Source of the DNA: Ceriagrion tenellum
Taxonomy: Eukaryota > Arthropoda > Insecta > Odonata > Coenagrionidae
Assembly (NCBI GenBank): GCA_963169105.1
Contig: OY720632.1
Span: 59,119,136-59,183,135 of the forward strand
DNA length: 64,000 nucleotides
Direction of reading: 5' to 3'
Part shown: positions 10,990-22,154 of the stretch, one piece after another
Numbering within the stretch: position 1 is the first letter of the stretch
Layout of the letters: each line of letters begins with the position of its first letter
Notes under the pieces: model-generated
What the model saw: only the letters and a program-made list of their open reading frames with translations
The model's database searches: none
What the model was told of the DNA's origin: nothing
Translations under genes and position numbers: made by a program

Positions 10990-12185
10990 ATGCGGTGCTA
11001 CGTGTGATTTAGTATTCCATGCTGAATATTTATTTGTTGCTTTAATATTTGTAATTCTGATTTCATACTTAAAGTATTTGTTCCTAAAAAGCCTTTCTGT
11101 TAGGTGTCCGCGCAAAAGGGGGTATTTCAGGGTATCCGTGAAATTTTGTTTTCAGTGTTAGGTCCGAACAGCCGTCGATTGAAGGTTTAACCGAAACACT
11201 AAAAACGCTCCAAATCTCGTTTAGTGGGATTCCATCCTCTCTTTCATAAACAAATGCCAATCAAAGTTCGTATCGTGCGCAAGTGATGTCGGATCGCGGT
11301 AAAGGGGAAGAAATACCTGATTCCAATCTGGCAGGGATGGAGCGGGGAGGGCAATTGGGGGATGCGGGAGGGGGTGGTGGAGAAAGGGAATTGGAAAAAA
11401 CAAATGGAAAGGAATGGTAGCGGCAGGGGAGGGGGGAACTACTCCGCGCGGAATCCTCCGCCAAAATCTTTTTCCCCGTGCGCGAACCCACATCACTTCC
11501 TCGATTTAAGTGCCGATTTCATTCCCTTGTTTTGAATACTTGAGGGTTCTGTAAATCGTGTGCTAAATCTCGACCCCTCTTTTAAATTTCCCCGTGAATC
11601 ATTACACTCGATCCATAGAGAAATCACTTCCTTCATATCTAAATGTTATCACTACATCTAAGCTGGAATCCGCTAGACCATCGGGAAATAATACGCTAGA
11701 ATACGGTAGCCAGGAAAAATCTAGATATCACGAGTTTCGGGTGGATTCGGCGGATTCTTTTGCTCCGTCGTTGCATCTGTGAGATAGAAAAAGGCGGCAA
11801 AATAAGATAGATTCACCATATAACACAAGGTCAAACATTCTTTCTTTCTGCACTGCTTTCATGATTGTAAAAGGAGCGGATCGAGACGCTAATTCTTACA
11901 CAACACAGTAAAAATCATCCTTTTCTACACCAAGTTCCTTTTTCCTGCACCTGCCATTCCTTTGCGCATTTGGTGTGCTAACTTCGGCTGTCTGATGACC
12001 TTCCGGCGGCCCGCGGAGGGGTTTGTGGATGTCGGTATCTCTTGTTATTTTAAATCATTTCATCCAAAGTTATACCTTGGGGTGTTCATTCAATGTCCAC
12101 TATAGGCGTTGCAGTTTCAATGGACAGTTTTGCAGGTACAAACAAAGGACGGTACGTTGAAAAATGAGTCTCATTATTAAAGGTT
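10990..12185. other. Unannotated stretch with a G-rich patch
   Basis: At 11300-11440 the plus strand is strongly G/A-rich with several runs of four to six G, which could support G-quadruplexes. Open frames here on the minus strand are Pro-rich and compositional. I see no gene. Confidence 0.45.
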
Positions 12186-12226
12186 ATTCGGCCTTTCCAC
12201 CGGTTCAAACTCTCCATCTTGGCTGA

Positions 12227-12260
12227 CGTTTCGATGAGCAAGTTGTCCATCGTCATCAGG
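12227..12260 (-). ncRNA. Hammerhead-like motif, locus 2 left arm
   Basis: On the minus strand the order is CTGATGAC, GATG, an eleven-base loop, CATC, GAAAC, followed by GTC. The four-base stem is perfect. GTC after the second core strand is the usual cleavage triplet, but stem III would have no loop here. Confidence 0.45.
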
Positions 12261-12290
12261 GCATATATCTCATGGGGAGGGCATGATGCC

Positions 12291-12322
12291 CTGATGACGA
12301 TGGACGATTCGTTCATCGAAAC
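12291..12322 (+). ncRNA. Hammerhead-like motif, locus 2 right arm
   Basis: On the plus strand the order is CTGATGAC, GATG, an eleven-base loop, CATC, GAAAC, then GTC. It mirrors the left arm, with loop changes only. The two copies are head to head, their CTGA ends 30 bp apart. Confidence 0.45.
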
Positions 12323-12356
12323 GTCGGCCAAGATGGAGAGTTTAACACGGTGGAAA

Positions 12357-12746
12357 TGGGGATCGGGTTGGTGTGGTGGCTAGAGTACTGGCTAACCACG
12401 CGGACGGCTAGGGTTTAAATCCCTGCAGAGGAGGATGTTTTTCAGGGGAAACCCGATCCCTACTTGAGTGTCTTATGGAGGGCACTTCAATTACAGTACT
12501 CCCTGCAGAGGAGGATGTTTTTCAGAGGAAACCCGATCCCTACTTGAGTGTCTTGTGGAGCGCACTCTAAGTACAGTACTCCGTCTGTCGGATGAGACGT
12601 TAAGCCGCGGTCCCCTAGGCGCCTTTGGTTAAGAGCAGGCTATTGCCGACGCCGGGTTTCTATCCACCCTTCCTCCCTTACCTGTCCCCTATGGCGCCAA
12701 TGACCTTAGCAATCGGTCGCCTCCCATAAAATTCAATCCTATCCTG
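12357..12746 (+). mobile_element. tRNA-derived SINE family S1, copy 1, with internal 80-bp duplication
   Basis: The head TGGTGTGGTGGCTAGAGTAC, with a B-box-like GGGTTTAAATCCC, leads into a conserved body containing ACCCGATCCCTACTTGAGTG, GTCGGATGAGACGTTAA and GCCGACGCCGGGTTTCTATC. The same body occurs at 21680-22000 and 61930-62252. The insertion is flanked by GGTGGAAA on both sides (12349-12356 and 12747-12754), an 8-bp target-site duplication within foldback element F2. An 80-bp segment of the body is tandemly repeated. Confidence 0.85.
12421..12580 (+). repeat. 80-bp tandem duplication inside SINE S1
   Basis: 12421-12500 and 12501-12580 are head-to-tail copies starting CCCTGCAGAGGAGGATG and ending TACAGTACT, with about half a dozen mismatches. 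The other S1 copies in the window carry this segment once. The duplication therefore arose in this copy or its source. Confidence 0.92.
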
Positions 12747-12810
12747 GTGGAAAGCCCGAGTAACCTTTAATAACATCATACGCCGGGAAAGCCTAAGATT
12801 TTTCTTCAGT

Positions 12811-13995
12811 CTCTCAATAGTCACCGGCCCGGGGGCGTAATACGGGGGCCGCTGTGCCCGGCCCGTCGTCAGCCATCCCGGGTGGATGCAATTTGCGCTT
12901 CGTAATCAGCCGCCGCATCAGACCGCATCATAGTGGCACTTCTCATTCTCCACACTCGTCTCTCAAGTTTGGAGCGACGCTGCGGATTCCGGGGAGCTCT
13001 CGTTTCTCGAGCGCGTCCCTTCCCTCAACCCTTCCCAGGGGGCCCTTTGAGAGTCTGCCCGCACTGGCATGGGTGTGTGTGTGTGCGTGACACTAAGAGG
13101 CGCAGGGCTGAAGGGGCGGAGGTCATGAGGCTGAAGTGGGGTGTCCGACGATGCTTCTTTCGCAGTATGGTTGGGAGTATGACGTCAGCATGTGCAAATA
13201 CTTGAAACCATTCTCGTGAGACGGTGAGCTGCGGTGTAAATCATCTTACGAAACAGCCAAGAGTAGGTTTATTTAAAACATGTTGAGTGTTGCCTCAATA
13301 CCCCGTGGGATGAATCGACCGTTACCGCTTGATAGGCGCAGTAACTGATATTTTAAACTTGAAGCTTACCTATGTTTCCTGAATGAAACCAATGAATTGC
13401 AATTGCCATGTATCACCATCCCAATGATGGCAGTTATTTTATTCAATTTTGTGTAGCTTACCGTCTATTACTCTGAAGGAGGCGGCTGCGTACCGCCAAA
13501 ATGTCAAATACGGCGAGTAATTCTTATTTTATGTCTCTATGTTTGTGCCTGCTACGCCTGTGACGTGTTATATATGTATACTATATAATATATTCATTGA
13601 TAGTGTATTCGATTATATATCGATTGTGTATAGGAAACCCTTTTCTCCTTCAAGAGGAACATCGGCCTGCCACAATGGAAACAGTGTTCCCAATGAGTGC
13701 CCGAAGTTGAGCATCGTTTGGCTCGGCTCGTAATTTTGAAGGGTGTTCCTCCTATTCGTTCGAGTGCTGTTGCCGCTCTCTACATCTGGTAGACAGTGAG
13801 TGCGAAATATCCCTATCCGTCGAAACAGGTTGAACCAAAATTCTGCGACTGCTGAGCTTTAAGAGAATCTCTTCGAGACTTAATTAAATTATGGAGATCG
13901 GCCGATCTATATAATTATATAGTCCAGTATAAATTTAAATTCTAATCAAACATGTTCACTTTGGAGACACTCTGTAACTTATTACTGGATTCATC
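12811..13995. other. Unannotated stretch, CpG-rich at its start
   Basis: From about 12825 to 13140 the sequence is CpG-rich and ends in a short GT run (13073-13086). Frames here (90 and 78 codons, overlapping) look compositional. From 13200 onward it is ordinary AT-rich DNA. I see no gene. Confidence 0.4.
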
Positions 13996-13998
13996 AAT

Positions 13999-14522
13999 CA
14001 CTACGTTTACCAATCGATCTCAGATGGATCTGAACTCGGACCGATCCGATAATTCCGAGCGAGCCGACTCAGATCGCCTGGTTTACCAACACGGACTGAA
14101 AATATAGGTGGTGAAAAATCAAATCCATCAGTTGAAGCACGATTGACCCGGTGTGTAAACAAGTGCAGAGTTGGAAATTTTCAGACGCATTTCGAGTGCA
14201 CGAAATTGCCGAATTAGAGATAGAATTGCGATATGCCACAATGTCATCAACGTCACTTCACTCGCCATGACTGTACTCTTGTTATAACTGGTTACAATAC
14301 TCGCCTTGAATAATAACGGTTGTATTTTGTTTCCCAATTACAACCAAAATAATATCGTGGAGCGCCACGGACCCGCTGGTTCAGATCGATCGGAAATCTC
14401 AGACTGGCTGAGAAAGCGGGCAGAGTCAGCCCGCTTCTCAGATCGATCCCACTATCCCGTTGCGTTTACCATACCGAGCTGGTCCGGTCAGATCGATCTG
14501 AGATCCATTGCCAAACGCAGTG
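13999..14522. mobile_element. MITE-like inverted-repeat element M1, long copy
   Basis: The left end CACTACGTTTACCAATCGAT is matched by the right end read in reverse (CACTGCGTTTGGCAATGGAT), and complementarity continues through ATCTCAGAT on both sides. The core GGAAATCTCAGACTGGC and the GCGGGC...GCCCGC hairpin match the short copy at 2138-2370. About 260 bp of extra sequence (14100-14365) separates the halves. It is nonautonomous, with no transposase frame. Confidence 0.75.
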
Positions 14523-14799
14523 ACTGTTTTCTGGTCGTTAGAATACTAGCTTCAGTGGTATGGTTGAATGTCTCACTAAGTTAGTTGAAGGGATTGTGTC
14601 TTATAATTGAAATCGTCCCTAATAATTGAAATCCGTCTAAGACTCGCCTATCGGTAGGCCAAGACCATTAGCCTATCAAAGCGCGTAGTGTTGGTCTCTT
14701 TGCTTCCTCCAATATCCTTCGGCTTTCACATTTAAAAGCTTTGTTTCATATTAAATGGTAAAATATAGTTGCAGAATATCAAAAATACAATTTTAGAGT

Positions 14800-15230
14800 A
14801 CAATTAATGGAACATATTACACACAGTATGTGAGAACATTCGTGTGGAGCATGGCACTCTATGGATCGGAAACATGGACCATTGGAAACGTTCACCAGAA
14901 AAGATGTAAGCCTCCGAAACCTGGTGCTGGAGGAGGATGCCGAAGATAAAATGGACGGAGAAAATAAGAAATGATGAAGTGTACAAAAGGGTAGAAGAGG
15001 CAAGGACCATATTGGAACACAAGACAGAAAAGAAGAACCAGATAGATTGGACATACACTGAGAGGTTTGTGAAGAACATAGTTGAAGGTAAAATAGAGGG
15101 AAAAGCCCCCAGAGGATGACCCAGGAATTAGTTCATGGACCAAATGAAGAGGAAAGGACTTAGGAAGAGATACCAGGAGGTGAGGAAACTAGTTAGATGG
15201 GGAGGGCTGCAGTCAGCCAATGAATGAATT
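14800..15230 (+). mobile_element. LINE reverse-transcriptase tail, family L-EGK, copy C
   Basis: The plus-strand translation in shifting frames gives VRTFVWSMALYGSETWTIGN, then the RNDEVYKRVEEARTI and VEGKIEGK blocks. The order matches copies at 5.1, 8.4, 38.5 and 55.7 kb. Stops and small indels break it repeatedly, so it is a decayed copy truncated at the 5' end. Confidence 0.8.
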
Positions 15231-15234
15231 TCAA

Positions 15235-17370
15235 ATTATGTGATCGTTTAGAATTTTAGGAATGGCAGTTCAATAAGGTTGAAATGATAAGTTTCTACAT
15301 ACGGATCGCCTCTGATGGCGAAATTTTATTTCAAACTCAAAATTTCCGAATTGTGAATGAAATGATTTACGAGATTGTTTCATTGGAATGTGTGATGTAC
15401 CATCTAATTTAAATGGTCATGGTAGTTTGTACATTATCAGTGGCTGTGGCTGAGATTTTCCATCTCTTTCTCACTGTAGCTTTAGGAGTTGGGTGCGACG
15501 AATCCGAGTTATTTCTGTGGAGTGCCATATTTTGTCGCTGTGTGGCCACTCAAATTAACATGCCGCGAATTTTCCGGATATCTTTCAAGGAACCCTTTCC
15601 GTTTTGACTGGAAATTTACCGCATCGTGCGGTTCTAGACTCGCCATTGTGTAAGCGCGAGTTAACTTCTCGGTACACGTATTTTAGTCACTGCGGAGCGT
15701 ACCTCTGGAAGTGGAAGTGTTGCGTTATCTGGAAATAAAAGTTTTAAGCAGCGTTTTTGGTGGTTCCTTTCTCTTTATTTCGCTATCTTTTATGTTCATT
15801 ATGGCAAAAATCTCCGATTCTTTCCAATGATTTCAGAACTGGCTTAAATATTTTAAACTTTTAAGGATATCATAGAAGTTTCTGGTGCAGTGAGTATAGT
15901 GAGTAGAATACCGTTTTCACTTTTAAAGGTTACTCGTTGCTTCGGCTTATTCCGTTCACGACTGCGTACTTTCCCAAATGAGAACATTTCAAGTGCTGTA
16001 TGCCATTTTTTAAAATGTGCTATTTAAGATTCTTTGTTATTTCCTTTTTAATATTTTCTTTTTAACTAAACTGCTGGTGGCCGTATAAAATGTGAAACGA
16101 ATTTATCGCATAATTTTATATCTAAAAATACTTGCGTGTAAAACGCTAGCGATGTTTATATTCACTAGCGTAATGATTCATAACAATCATCAAATCTCAC
16201 TTTGGTATTTTAGCAGTTACTTAATGTTATATTTAATCTTGAAGTCAAGAATCCAGGACTACCAGTCTTAAACCGTCACTCAGCATTGATGATTTGAATT
16301 TGCTACCCCGATTCGTTTTCTCTAAAAATCCTTTGTATAATCGTTTTGTAGATACCTTTGCTGCAGCTCTCCTATCAGTCCTCATCTAAGCTGACCTCAC
16401 TATTTTTTCGCATAATATTTGTATCTCTCGCCGTATGCTCTAATTATGCTGTTCTTTCTCTTTCTTTATGTTTTTTTACTATTCACAGTAATCGTCGATC
16501 ATCCTCCGAAGGCTGCTATATCTTGAAGTGTGGATAATGAATTATGATTTTTTCATCTTTGGTGTTTTTCCTGCAAATTACTTTCTCTTCTTTCAGCAAA
16601 GCTCGAAGTTAATATATTTATTTTTTACTGTAGCAGTTCATTTTTTATACACCAATTCCATTTGGTTGCTTACTTAGCTTGGAGTTTTACATTCCTACAT
16701 TTTGCTATCTTGTCACTTCAGCTCTTTGAATCTTCCTACCGTCTCATACCAATTTTTCACGGGCACTCCTACTCTTATTCTATTTCGTTTTTTCCCATTA
16801 CCGCAGTATCCTTAGATCCTTAGTAAAAGGAATCTTCAACTTGCACCAGTCTATGTTGCCCTTTCCTTTCCATGTTGTCTCATTGTCAGCCCAATTATTT
16901 ATTAGTCATTATATTTTATCCGTATTAATATTTAAGCTGTGATTCCTGTTGTCATTTTTTCCGTCATGCTCTACGTACACATTAAACCATTCTGTACAGC
17001 CGATGTTACTGTGCCTGACGTTAAGTGCGTCTTTCTGTGTCTCTGCTAAACGGATTTCCGAATGTTTCTTGTTTCTCATTAGTAAATTTGACTTCCTAAT
17101 TTAAGTAGGAGAAAATTTTTCCTGAAAGTAATTTTAACTGTTGGCTTTACTATAGCCTTATGTTCAGTATTTAAATTAGAGGGAAAATGACAAGTTCAGA
17201 CCGCTGAATCCGCCTCATCGTAAGGTAGGAACCCTACGCGTAACACGTAGTAACTACCATTAAATAGTGAGGTATAGATTTTCCCTGTGGCCCTTCGAAA
17301 ATTTCAGGTAAAATAATTATCAGTTTTCCTATGTATTCTAATGCCTCAATGAAAACTGTGTCGGGAACGT
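15235..17370. other. Unannotated AT-rich stretch
   Basis: More than 2 kb of AT-rich sequence with no long open frame and no repeat that I can support. It is dense in T-runs and looks like ordinary noncoding DNA. Confidence 0.5.
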
Positions 17371-17374
17371 GCAC

Positions 17375-17462
17375 CATCCGGATGAAATCACCTTGAAAAA
17401 ATCTTTTGACTTTACCGGAATTCGAGCCCTGATACCCCAATCTCCAATCAGGTGTGTTAACG
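17375..17462 (-). mobile_element. tRNA-like SINE head S2, minus copy
   Basis: On the minus strand it reads GGGCTCGAATTCCGGTAAAG, followed by GTCAAAAGATTTTTTC. This is the B-box region and downstream T-run of the S2 head also seen in sense at 17480 and 43841. It lies head to head with the plus-strand copy starting about 20 bp away. Confidence 0.65.
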
Positions 17463-17479
17463 AGATTGAAATTGGTTGG

Positions 17480-17700
17480 TGGTTTCACTGGCTAATGCGT
17501 GGACGGGCAATTGGGAGATTCTGGTTCGAATCCCGGTCAAGTCGATTGATTTTTTCGTGGCGAATTTCATCCCTTGGACGTTAATCCTTTCGCCGTAACT
17601 GTGTGCCGTGTCATTTGTGCATGGATTCGCTGTGATTTGGAAGTGTTCGTGGTGAAATTGAGCCGCAAGGAAAAATCTTACGTAAATCGTCACTTTTCCA
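17480..17700 (+). mobile_element. tRNA-derived SINE S2, plus copy
   Basis: The A-box-like part (GGCTAATGCGTGGACGGGC) and B box (GGTTCGAATCCCGGTCAAG) are followed by a T-run and GTGGCGAATTTCATCCCTTGG. The copy at 43841-44095 shares CGAATCCCGGTCAAGTC, the T-run and TGGCGAATG. It overlaps a 134-codon frame (17574-17978) that I take to be incidental. Confidence 0.7.
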
Positions 17701-19270
17701 TCCTCGACCATATCCTTTCGGTTTTTGCTGGAAGGAGGCAGAGAAGAGAGGGAAGGGCAAGGGATTTATTTTTTTCCGTCCATTCAGCAATTAACTCCGA
17801 CGTTAGACGGCCAGTGACTCACATTGACGAGCGGTGCATTTGCGGGTTTTCCTCTTGTCGCCCCCTGTTCGGCGTCGCGTGTCCATTTGGGCCTTTGAGG
17901 AAAGCCCTCGGCCCAGAGCCATCGGTAAGGGCGGTGGTGGAGGAGGATTTGTATGCACCATGTGAAAAGGGGAGATGATTGTGAGGACTATGTCTTCCCT
18001 TGGAAGAGAAGGGCTCTATTTTCGCGATTCCTTAAGTAGCATTGTTTTCATGCAGATGGCGCCTCTCCCGTCGGTCCCGCATTCCACTTTACTTATGAGG
18101 TCTGTGTGCTCCCATTCCCATTAACAAGTGGCAGATTTTCCTCCGCTCGCTCCGACTGTTAAATGCCAATTAATGGCCCTAGTTATTCTCGTTATGCGGT
18201 CGTTCTCGAGAACATTTCCGTCAGCTCTTACTCCTTGCCCTTCATCCGCAAATTAAACGCCTGTACCCTCGTAACTCTCTCGGCGTGAACCAGAAAATGT
18301 GCTGTACTGTTTTACGGTTTTGCTCGACTTTTTCAAGGTCTTGCTCTACATTGTGTGAAGCGTTAGGCTTCAGAGTCCATTATAAATAAATTTGCGATTT
18401 GATTAATCATTTGAAGCTGTGTGGAATTGGAAACTGTGGTTATTAATTATGTATTGAAGTGATCAGAAATTGATAACCGACGGCGGTGAATTGCCTAATG
18501 CCAACGAATTTCCTCGTAGTTAGTGTGGCTCTCATTAAAAATGTTATTCTATCCATGTGTTGGAGATAAATGCGTAAAATTTGATATCTTACCTGTAAGA
18601 AGTAATTTTTTCCCAGAGTTAGTTTGGTTGGGAGTTGTCTACTGACTGAGACGTATTGTTATTTTATGTTAAAAACGCTTAAATGATTCGTTATCTCAGT
18701 AACATGTTTAAAGTTGATTCAGATAACAAAATAATTACGTTTCTCTAGCTTTTAGATGAGAAATGTGGCGATCAAGTTTTCCTAACGTGTCTTAGCTTGG
18801 AGCAAGTTGAACGCTGTTACTACTCAATTTTTGATCAATCCAAATGCTTATTTTATGGATGGGATTGCAACTTGCAACTACCCGAGACACTAAGCAAGTG
18901 CGAATTACAGTCATTATAGCGGATGGAAGTTCCTTTCCCTTTGTCTTTGGCGATAATCCAATAAGGTTTCATTAGGTATGCATAAAATATGTACCACTTG
19001 TATACTGCAATTATATTTTGGAGAAATACGTTAAAATCATGGGTATTATAATTACCGACAGTGCTCATCGAATTGTTCTCAATGACTCATGCTCAGGTAA
19101 AGTAATCGTGGAATAAAAATTACGTTTGTAAAATAATTCTTATTGTAAAACTTTTAAAGCCTTCTTTCACTGGTTCTTATCGTGAAACAGCCAATATTTT
19201 GCCCCGATGAAACTCGTCAGGATTTCAATTATGTATCTCTTCTTAAAAGTCAGAATATTTCCCACTGATG
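17700..19270. other. Unannotated stretch
   Basis: Slightly CpG-rich until about 18100, then AT-rich. I see no gene or repeat that I can support. Confidence 0.45.
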
Positions 19271-19273
19271 AAT

Positions 19274-19480
19274 ATTTGGGATGATGGTAACTTGTGACTT
19301 TGTTATTCCACGCATTTTTATTTGAAACGACCTGGGTTTCGGCGTTCAACGTCATCTTCAGGAAATGTTGAGCGTAGGTCATCTTCAACGTCATACCTGA
19401 AGAAATTGTTGAACATCGAAACGCGGGTCGTGTCAAATAATAATATGTGGAATAACTAAGTTACAAGTTATCATCAACAC
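19274..19480. repeat. Foldback element F3 with two hammerhead-like cores
   Basis: Inverted arms, left about 19278-19361 and right about 19395-19478, match along their length, for example GGTAACTTGTGACTTTGTTAT against ATAACTAAGTTACAAGTTATC. A CTGAAGA core sits at the inner end of each arm. The 33-bp centre contains a further GTCATCTTCA-like stretch, suggesting that cores have been duplicated. Confidence 0.75.
19329..19361 (-). ncRNA. Hammerhead-like motif, locus 3 left arm, with stem III
   Basis: On the minus strand the order is CTGAAGAT, GACGTT, G, AACGCC, GAA, then ACC-CA-GGT-C. The last block would form a tiny stem III (ACC/GGT) ending in the GTC cleavage triplet, as in minimal type I hammerheads. 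Stem II has one A-C mismatch. A matching stem I is not obvious. Confidence 0.45.
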
Positions 19481-19995
19481 GTTTACAAATTCCATAAAGT
19501 TACGCCTGAAATCGCCAAACCAATGATATGTGGAATATTACTCAGGATAAACTCTTTTTTGTTGAAGGCGCATAAGCGTGACTCGTGGATCCTTCGGTAT
19601 TTAGCAGACAATATGGCTTCCTCGATGATACTCACGCTACTTGAGAAAGTAATATTTCATCAATGATCCATAGTACGACTTCTTAAAATTATAATGTCGA
19701 CTAAATAAGTATCTATGCTCGCTCATTTAAAGATTTCATTTAATCCAGTGTTATCTTCACATTTCGTGCTTAAAGACGCTCTTAGGTGAGTGCACATATG
19801 GTTATTATTTCTAATTACACTGCAATGTCAACATTATATTTAACAAGTAAAAAATTGAAATGGGGATATGACAAACGTGGTGAGAATTACTTTTTGATAG
19901 GACGAGAGCAAATGGAATGCTCCGCTTTGATTTTAATGGTCTACATTTTATTAATGCTTACGCTCAATGCCTAATATGTGCTGTCTCGTGCAAAT
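19480..19995. other. Unannotated AT-rich stretch
   Basis: I see no gene or repeat that I can support. Confidence 0.5.
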
Positions 19996-19999
19996 TTTA

Positions 20000-20930
20000 T
20001 TAGTTTGCGCCAACGTCTACGCTCCAGTCTCGGAAGTGATAGCGCTAGAAAAAGCAATCTATGCGACCCATACGAGAGGAATCGGTTGAATGACACTGGG
20101 TGCAGCCATGGGGAGGAGAAAAAAGAAAGAACTTTAACCGGGGTGAGAGGCGTGGAGGGGGTCGTGGAAAACTATATCCCGTACGTACGCTGTGCCTTGG
20201 GTTACGGAAGGACTCGCATGCCTTCCTCCCAACCTTACCCCCCCCACTCCCCCTTACGTATGTCCTTCTTACGCCCCCTCTCCATCTCCCGTGTACAATG
20301 CTGGGAAAAAATCGCTTCCCACATCACCGCGGCACTCTCGGGTGTTGAACCAACTCTCGAAGCCCCACCTGTGCCTCTCTTTTCTTTCTCCTCGCGCGGC
20401 TGAGGCAAGGGGACCGACCGCCTCGCAGCCCGATCGTGCCTTTCCCATCCCTCCTCGCTCGCAGTCGTTCGGGCCGGACGGGCATCTTTGCCCCCGCTGA
20501 TAAGGGTTTTCATGCGTCGGCTGGAATGAATGCGAAGCCAGAATATTGCGGCTTGACTTTCCCGTCGAGTGGTCGGGTGTCGTCAGCTCGTGGAACACGG
20601 TGAATCCCGGTCGATAATGGCGCTGCCGGGTCGTCGTCGTCTGCCCGCGCCACGCTGGGGATTCCTATTTCACCTGTCGTCGTCTTGGGAACTCCTCGGC
20701 GTCGTCCCCGCCCTGCAGCAGTGTAATTGAGTGAGTCGGTGCGTGCGCGAGGGAGAGTGACTCTGGGGACATCGCCGAGATTCGCTTCGGAAGTGGAGAC
20801 GACTGCCCACGCTGGCTGGCGGGCTCTCTTCCCCCCCCTTTCCCCCCTGTTGTGGGGGATGGAGCGGACTCGTGGCCGGTGCACCTGCTCACCATATTGG
20901 TGCGACTACAGCGGATGAATGCTGGTGTAA
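20000..20930. promoter_or_regulatory. GC- and CpG-rich island
   Basis: The composition shifts abruptly from AT-rich to GC- and CpG-rich, and frames of 60 to 141 codons open on both strands at once, which marks composition rather than coding. Islands of this kind often sit at transcription starts. No initiator, TATA box or splice-linked coding exon could be identified, so the regulatory role is inference. It lies 11 kb upstream of the gene's first coding exon and could serve an alternative start. Confidence 0.4.
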
Positions 20931-21336
20931 TTCTGTGAGGGTGTGTTGATCGGCGAAAGGAACTTGGGCAGTTCTCTTATCCCAGATGAACGGGTTGGTG
21001 TGGTTGCGGATAAGTCCGGCAGTGGCGGCTGGTGGTTCTCATTCATAAGGTACATAATGAGCAGATTAGTCCGTCAAGTATCGAGGTGATAGCTTTGGGG
21101 TGAGATGTAATTTTATCAAGAAGGCTTAATGCATAGTGATTGTGGTGTTCATGAGAGTTTTGTGACAGAATGGAGCACTGATTCGGAAGCAACTAGCATA
21201 ATTAATGTTCCAATTGACGGATGTAGTACTTGCATATTGATGGGCCCATATTAATATTTATATACACAGTGATTTTTTAGTATGTAAGTATACATAACGT
21301 AACATCTCATTCCTGCAGTTTAATCTTTACCAGAGG

Positions 21337-22034
21337 CAATAAATTTAGGCAGCCAGTGAGGACATAGGACCGTAAGCTACATTGCGACTATCGCTTCGGA
21401 CAAAGAGCAGAAATTGAAATTTATTGCCTGAAGACTTACGGACATTGTTCGTGTAGATTAGTCCGTAAATTATTCAGGCAATAGTTTGCATGCCAATATT
21501 TGTAACAGTTGGGAGACATTCATGAAGTGAATACGATGTTTATGAAAATTTGGGGACGATCATTCGCTGTTCTCGAGGACATGTGGAAACAATTCAGTTT
21601 GATGTAGCTATTTTGTGTTTCATACTGGAGAGTTGTGACCATTTTAGAATCAACAGCATTGTAGGAGATTGAGTTGTTGTGATCGCTGGAGCATTGGATT
21701 CCCTCCCTTAGGGTCGGAGTTCGATATCCGATATTGTTGGGGATATTTCAGTGGAATCCAGATCTCTACTTGGGTGCTGTGTGGTGAGCACTTAATAGGG
21801 CAGGGGGTACTCCATCCGTCGGATGAGACATTAAATCGTCATCTCCCGGCCACCTTTCGCTGAGAACAGGATTGAGTCGACGCCGGATTTTCATCTATCC
21901 TTCCTCGCATCTGCCTGTTTCCCTTGCCATACTACCCACCCATTTTTAATGGAGTTAATGATCAGTGTTGGTGGAAGCCTTCTTAAAGGGTCAGGAGCCC
22001 GAATCTTGAGTCAGTAAATTTAGGCAGCCAGTGA
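21337..22034. repeat. 23-bp direct repeats flanking a ~650-bp segment
   Basis: CARTAAATTTAGGCAGCCAG plus TGA occurs at 21337-21359 and 22012-22034, with one difference. The segment between includes an imperfect inverted repeat (ATTGCCTGAA...TTCAGGCAAT, 21423-21482) and SINE S1 copy 2. The repeats could be a long target-site duplication or a local duplication. Confidence 0.6.
21675..22000 (+). mobile_element. tRNA-derived SINE family S1, copy 2
   Basis: It shares, in order, CTCTACTTGGGTGCTGTG, CCGTCGGATGAGACATTAA, GAGTCGACGCCGGATTTTC and CATCTATCCTTCCTCG with copy 1 at 12357 and copy 3 at 61930. The B-box region is GAGTTCGATATCC. It is single-copy for the 80-bp segment duplicated in copy 1. 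Confidence 0.8.
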
Positions 22035-22154
22035 ACCTTTTAATAACTTATCAAGTAAGTAGAAACAAAAATTCACTGACCACACTTCAATGAAGTACCT
22101 CTATTTGTACGCCAGAAATAACAACACTAGTTGCAATTTAATGAATGATGGTAT

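Larger units (their letters stand above)
12190..12810. repeat. Foldback element F2, interrupted by a SINE
   Basis: The inverted arms (about 12195-12260 and 12291-12356) share TCTCCATCTTGG and its complement CCAAGATGGAGA, and a hammerhead-like core. The right flank resumes after the inserted SINE at about 12747 with GGTGGAAAGCCCGAGTAACC and ends with ATACGCCGGGAAAGCCTAAG. The element at 28294-28525 has the same tail (ATACGCCGGGAAAACCTGAG), so both belong to one family. Confidence 0.75.

Noticed and set aside
20580..20605. GTCGTCAGCTCGTG, identical to a conserved stretch of bacterial 16S rRNA
   Set aside because: The match is only about 14 bases and the flanks show no rRNA similarity. Coincidence in a GC-rich island.
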